A stretch of 64,000 nt of DNA from Monodelphis domestica (Eukaryota > Chordata > Mammalia > Didelphimorphia > Didelphidae). A model generated the notes under the pieces. That model was not told the DNA's origin and made no database searches. It saw only the letters and a list, made by a program, of their open reading frames with translations. Positions 59,601-64,000 of this stretch are shown here, piece by piece. The stretch is from NCBI RefSeq assembly GCF_027887165.1, contig NC_077232.1, positions 12,788,255-12,852,254 of the forward strand, read 5' to 3'. Position numbers and translations under genes: made by a program. Numbering within the stretch: position 1 is the stretch's first letter; each line of letters begins with the position of its first letter.

Positions 59601-61649
59601 TTAACAAGCAAACTGACACAAATCACATGATTATCTCAATAGATGCAGAAAAAGCCTTTGATAAAATACAACACCCATTCCTATTGAAAACACTAGAAAG
59701 TATAGGAATTGAAGGGCCTTTCCTAAAAATAATAAACAGTATATATCTAAAACCAACAGCAAACATCATCTGCAATGGGGATAAACTCGAAGCCTTCCCA
59801 ATAAGATCAGGAGTAAAACAAGAATGCCCATTATCACCTCTATTATTTAACATTGTACTAGAAACACTAGCAAGTAGCAATTAGAGAAGAAAAAGAAATT
59901 GAAGGTATTAAAGTTGGAAATGAGGAGACCAAGCTATCACTCTTTGCGGATGGTATGATGGTCTACTTAAAGAATCCTAGAGATTCAACCAAAAAGTTAC
60001 TCGAAATAATCAACAACTTTTGCAAAGTTGCAGGATATAAAATAAACCCACATAAGTCATCAGCATTTCTATATATCTCTAACGCATTTCAGCAGCAACA
60101 ATTAGAAAGAGAAATAACATTTAAAATGACCCTAGACAATATAAAATACTTAGGAATCTATCTGCTGAGACAAACACAGTAACTCTATGAACACAACTAC
60201 AAAACACTTTCCACACAGTTAAAACTAGATCTAAACAATTGGAAAAACATTGATTGCTCATGGGTGGGACGAGCTAACATAATAAAAATGACCATCCTAT
60301 CCAAATTAATTTACTTATTTAGTGCCATACTCATTGAACTTCCAAAAAACTTTTTTACTGAATTAGAAAAAACCATAACTAAGTTCATTTGGAAGAACAA
60401 AAGATCAAGGATATCCAGGGAAATCATGAAAAAAATGCAAAGGAAGGAGCACTTGCAATCCCAGATCTCAAACTATACTATAAAGCAGTGGTTATCAAAA
60501 CAATTTGATACTGGCTAAGAGACAGAAAGGAGGATCAGTGGAATAGTCTTGGTGTAAATGATCTCAGCAAGACAGTTTATGACAAACCCAAAGACCCCAG
60601 CTTTTGGGACAAAAATCCATTATTTGACAAAAAATGCTGGGAAAATTGGAAGACAGTGTGGGAGAGATTAAGTTTGGATCAACACCTTACACCCTACACC
60701 AAGATAAATTCAGAATGGGTGAATGACTTGAACATAAAGAAGGAAAGTATAAGTAAATTAGGTGAACACAGAATAGCATACATGTCAGACCTTTGGGAAG
60801 GGAAAGATTTTAAAACCAAGCAAGACTTAGAAAGAACCACAAAATGTAAAATAAATAATTTTGACTACATCAAATTAAAAAGCTTTTGTACAAACAAAAC
60901 CAATGTAACTAAAATCAGAAGGGAAGCAACAAATTGGGAAACAATCTTCATAAAAACCTCTGACAAAGGTTTAATTACTCAAATCTACAAAGAGCTAAAT
61001 CAATTGTATTAAAAAATCAAGCCATTCTCCAATTGATAAATGGGCAAGGGACATGAAAAGGCAGTTTTCAGCCAAAGAAATCAAAACTATTAATAAGCAC
61101 ATGAAAGAGTGTTCCAAATCTCTTATAATCAGAGAGATGCAAATCAAAACAACTCTGAGGTATCACCTCACACCAAGCAGATTGGCTAACATGACAGCTA
61201 TGGAAAATAATGAATGATGGAGGGGATGTGGCAAAGTAGGGACATTAATTCATTGCTGGTGGGGTTGTGAATTGATACAACCATTCTGGAGGGCAATTTG
61301 GAACTATGACCAAAGGGCAATAAAAGACTGTCTGCCCTTTGACCCAGCCATAGCACTGCTGGGTTTGTACCCCAAAGAGATAATAAGGAAAAAGACTTGT
61401 ACAAGAATATTCATAGCTGCACTCTTTCTGATGGCCAAAAATTGGAAAATGAGGGGATGCCCATCAATTGGGGAATGGCTGAACAAATTGTGGTATATGT
61501 TGGCGATGGAATACTATTGTGCTAAAAGGAATAATAAAGTGGAGAAATTCCATGTGAACTGGAACAACCTCCAGGAAGTGATGCAGAGCGAAAGGAGCAG
61601 AACCAGGAGATCATTGTACACAGAGACTGATACACTTTGGCACAATTGA
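56627..61649 (+). pseudogene. LINE-1 ORF2 (endonuclease and reverse transcriptase), broken
   Basis: Endonuclease begins in 56627-56973 (ITLNVNGMNSPIK, CCLQETHM), is cut by an LTR at 56974-58148, and resumes with LNMYAPNG and ILVGDLNLPL up to 58399. A linker frame lies at 58593-59015. Reverse transcriptase is at 59216-59884 ([29 protein letters not shown]) and continues in other frames (59955-60182, 60264-60518, 60656-61012). The C-terminal region ends at 61649. The catalytic FADD box reads FADG at about 59944. Multiple stops confirm decay. Confidence 0.88.
56974..58148 (+). mobile_element. solo LTR inside LINE-1 ORF2
   Basis: 1175 bases from TGTACATCTTGAAATC to AAATCTCACA with a GTAT duplication at 56970-56973 and 58149-58152. 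The start aligns with the LTR at 51323. Removing it rejoins the ORF2 endonuclease reading of the host LINE-1, which proves the order of insertion. Confidence 0.9.
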
Positions 61650-62010
61650 ATGTAATGGGCTTCTCCATTAGTAGCAATGCAATGACCCTGAACAACTTGG
61701 AGGGATCTATGAGAAAGAACACTATCCACAACCAGAGGAAACACTGCAGGAGTAAAAACACCGAAGAAAAACAACTGCTTGAATACATGGGTCAAAAGGG
61801 TATGGTTGAGGATGTAGATTCTAAATGAACATCCTAGTGGAAACAACATGGAAATAGGTTCTGATCAAGGAGACAAGCCAATGAAATTGCACATTGGCTG
61901 CCAGAAGAGTGGGTGGAGGGGAGGGAGGGAGGGAAATAATGTAATTATTGTAACCAAGGAATAATGTTCTAAATTGACTAAATAAACTTATTCAAATGGT
62001 AAAAAAAAAC

Positions 62011-63200
62011 AAAACAGTAACATGTAACTGATGCAAAGTGAAGTGAGAAGGACCAGAATACTGTATACAGAATAGTCTATAATGATCAACTGTGAAGGAC
62101 AAAACCATTATGAGCAAAGCAAGTCTCCAAGATACCCACCAGGGATTCAGGATGAAAATCCTATCCACAGCCAAAGAAAAGTACTGTTGGAGTCTGAGGC
62201 AGATCAAAGTAGGACATTTTCCACTTTATTTCTTTCATGAGTTTTTTTTTATTATATGTGCAATATGTGTCTTTTGTGATAGCATGGGCAAGATGGAAGT
62301 ATGTATTTCATGAAAGCACCCATATAACCTGTCTCAGACTACTTACTGCCCTGGGGTGGAGTGGAGAGGGAGAGAATCATCAGTGCCAGAAAAAAATAAA
62401 AAATTGTTTCTTTGTGTGAATGAGACATGAATTTTAAGGCAATTACCATTATAGTTATTAAATTAATTAATAATAAATTAATAAAAATTTACATTTTTAA
62501 TTTATTTTTTAATTTAAAAATTAAAAATGTAAAAAATTAAATTTTTAATTGATTAATTATTTAATTAAATAAAATATTTGATTAATTAATAACATAATTT
62601 ATTGATAAAATATGATTAAAAATTAAAGATTATTAACTATTTGTGCTTTTCAGGGCATTGTGCAGGACCCTGAGGATTCAAGGGTACTTACATGTCCTTT
62701 TCTTCTTGTTCACAAAGCTTAGGACCTGACTGGAATCCTCTCTTTCAATCTTCCCTCTGTTAGCTTTTTGTAGGGGCCTAATGGTACACAATTTTTGCAT
62801 GTGACAATGATTTTATTTACTGATATTTTTAATAGCAATCTACTTACTGCAATTCCTCCCCAGTAGGGATACCCTCCAACAAAAGTTATTGGAATGTGTC
62901 CCCCAATTATTGAAGCCCCCAGAACACTCCCCAAACCGATAAGCAATAATCCTATCAGGATCTTCATGACTTGTAGGGAAGAACACAATTAAGACAGATT
63001 TCATTTGGTGGAATTGAGCCTCTGGGGTCTTAGATGCTCTTCCTCCCCCAAATATTTGCCACCATTTTCAAAGAACATAGAGTTTTGCAGAGGAAGAAAT
63101 CTCTGTACGCATGCTCGTGAAGTTCCTCTCCATCCTTCCCATTTAATTTTCCTTTTAAACTCTTGCCATATGTCTTACAATCAATACTGGGTATTGATTC
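62011..63200. repeat. segmental duplication block C, right part
   Basis: Counterpart of 6832-7996, about 97% alike apart from the AT-rich tract at 62440-62600. Contains the pseudo-exon 62848-62970. Confidence 0.85.
62848..62970 (-). pseudogene. dead MS4A exon 2 copy, block C
   Basis: Second duplicated exon 2, nearly identical to the copy at 7644-7766 and carrying the same AG-to-AA acceptor change. It is open over all 41 codons, including YPYWGG, because it lacks the stop found in block A. The donor GTAAGTAG is intact. With no usable in-frame acceptor and no partner exons visible before the window ends, it is called a pseudo-exon. A functional exon of a neighbouring MS4A gene using the shifted AG is possible but would break the family's phase-0 rule. 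Confidence 0.75.
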
Positions 63201-64000
63201 TGTTGAAAAGGGTATTGACCCTTATTGGCTATTGGCATTGGTATTACCAAGGATTGTCACTAATGTGGACAGGCTCTTGAGTCTGACTGTTGAGAAAAAA
63301 TGGCTGCTCAAGCAGTTGAGGGAAAACTCCTGCTCCGGCCAGTTATATAAAATCTATTTATTACAACCATTAAAATTTGTATAAAAGGGAAAGTAAAAGG
63401 AAAAGAAGGATTGATTAGAAATATTCCATGTAACTAGTAATTCTGATCTAGAACCCACAAGCTTTCTCGCAAGGGAAGTCTTCTTGATCACCAAGTGACA
63501 ATCCTCCTTAATCTATACGGTATAACTAAATTATAAATTCTGTCTTACTTAGCCTGTTTCCAACACTTTATGAACTCAGTGTTTACAGAGATGTGCCAAA
63601 CTTCCTTTCCTTTTAGCCAAAGATCAAACTGTCTATCTGAGTAGTGAGCTGTTCTCCCAGCAGTGAGTTCTGAAGAACTGCTCAGTAATTTTCCTGCTCG
63701 CTGATGAGACACCTTTCCAGCTTCTTCAAAATCAAGATGTTTCAAATCTTCCATAAATCTCCAAGACTGATCAGAGGGAAAGCCAGGAACAATCAGCCTC
63801 TGAGCCTCTGCCCCAGAAGTAAGTGGGTGTTGCTTTCTCCACTGATGCTCTCAAGGCACACTGCAAAATTCTCTCTCTCTGACCTCAACAGACTCCCATA
63901 GCAAATCTTAAAGCAAACCTAGGAAGTCTCAAATCACTTTTATAAATCCTTTATCTGACTACACTCCATTAACTAATTAAGCTAATTACACCTACATTAA
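63201..64000 (-). mobile_element. solo LTR shared with block A, cut by the window end
   Basis: Starts after the same ATTC (63197-63200) and covers 800 of the expected 813 bases with no indel. Only about three single-base differences from 7997-8796 were noticed. Confidence 0.88.

Larger units (their letters stand above)
54339..62010 (+). mobile_element. full-length but inactive LINE-1 carrying a solo LTR
   Basis: Starts GGCAGAGTCAAGATGG, has a 5' UTR (to 54821), ORF1, a spacer, ORF2 (from 56627 to about 61649), a 3' UTR and a short A-rich tail (62001-62010). AAAACAGTAACAT flanks the complex at 53415-53427 and 62011-62023, outside the upstream ORF2 fragment. ORF1 is frameshifted and ORF2 carries an LTR insertion, several frameshifts and a damaged catalytic site. 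About 6.5 kb without the LTR, a normal LINE-1 length. Confidence 0.9.

Overview
The window reads as nuclear DNA of a marsupial (metatherian) mammal. The clues are AT-rich intergenic sequence, spliced exons with GT-AG borders, many copies of a tRNA-derived SINE of the kind abundant in marsupials, MIR/THER-type and L2/CR1(L3) relics, LINE-1 in all states of decay, and several gammaretrovirus-like endogenous elements. It is most opossum-like, but the species is an inference. No bacterial, phage or CRISPR content is visible.

One host gene is complete: a six-exon MS4A family gene (best match MS4A8) on the minus strand. Coding exons lie at 31258-31073, 27023-26901, 25101-25042, 22478-22341, 15324-15211 and 15058-14951. 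Every junction is phase 0. The product is 242 residues with four membrane segments. A truncated gag-pro provirus lies in intron 4.

The rest is dominated by duplication. Block A (about 1.0-8.8 kb) and block C (about 41.2 kb to the right end) are two copies of one segment. Each carries a dead copy of the MS4A8 exon 2 region, and that region in turn is homologous to block B (about 26.1-28.8 kb) inside the MS4A8 gene. Insertions shared or not shared among the copies order the events. The exon 2 block was copied first. An LTR then entered the common ancestor of A and C. A and C then separated. After that a SINE entered A, and a SINE, LTR material, a provirus and a full-length LINE-1 entered C. This is why 7.8 kb of A corresponds to about 22.8 kb of C.

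Layout: 0-1 kb, a perfect hairpin and old repeats; 1-8.8 kb, block A; 8.8-14.9 kb, continuation of the B-like homology followed by SINE and LTR sequence; 14.9-31.3 kb, the MS4A8-like gene; 31.3-41.2 kb, SINEs, a recent LINE-1 3' end and LTR sequence; 41.2-64 kb, block C with a GC-rich repeated block (43.7-46.0 kb), a provirus lacking its 5' LTR (48.0-52.3 kb), and a nested LINE-1/LTR complex (53.4-62.0 kb). Identities and repeat borders were judged by eye and are approximate. The repeat-family names are recognised, not searched.
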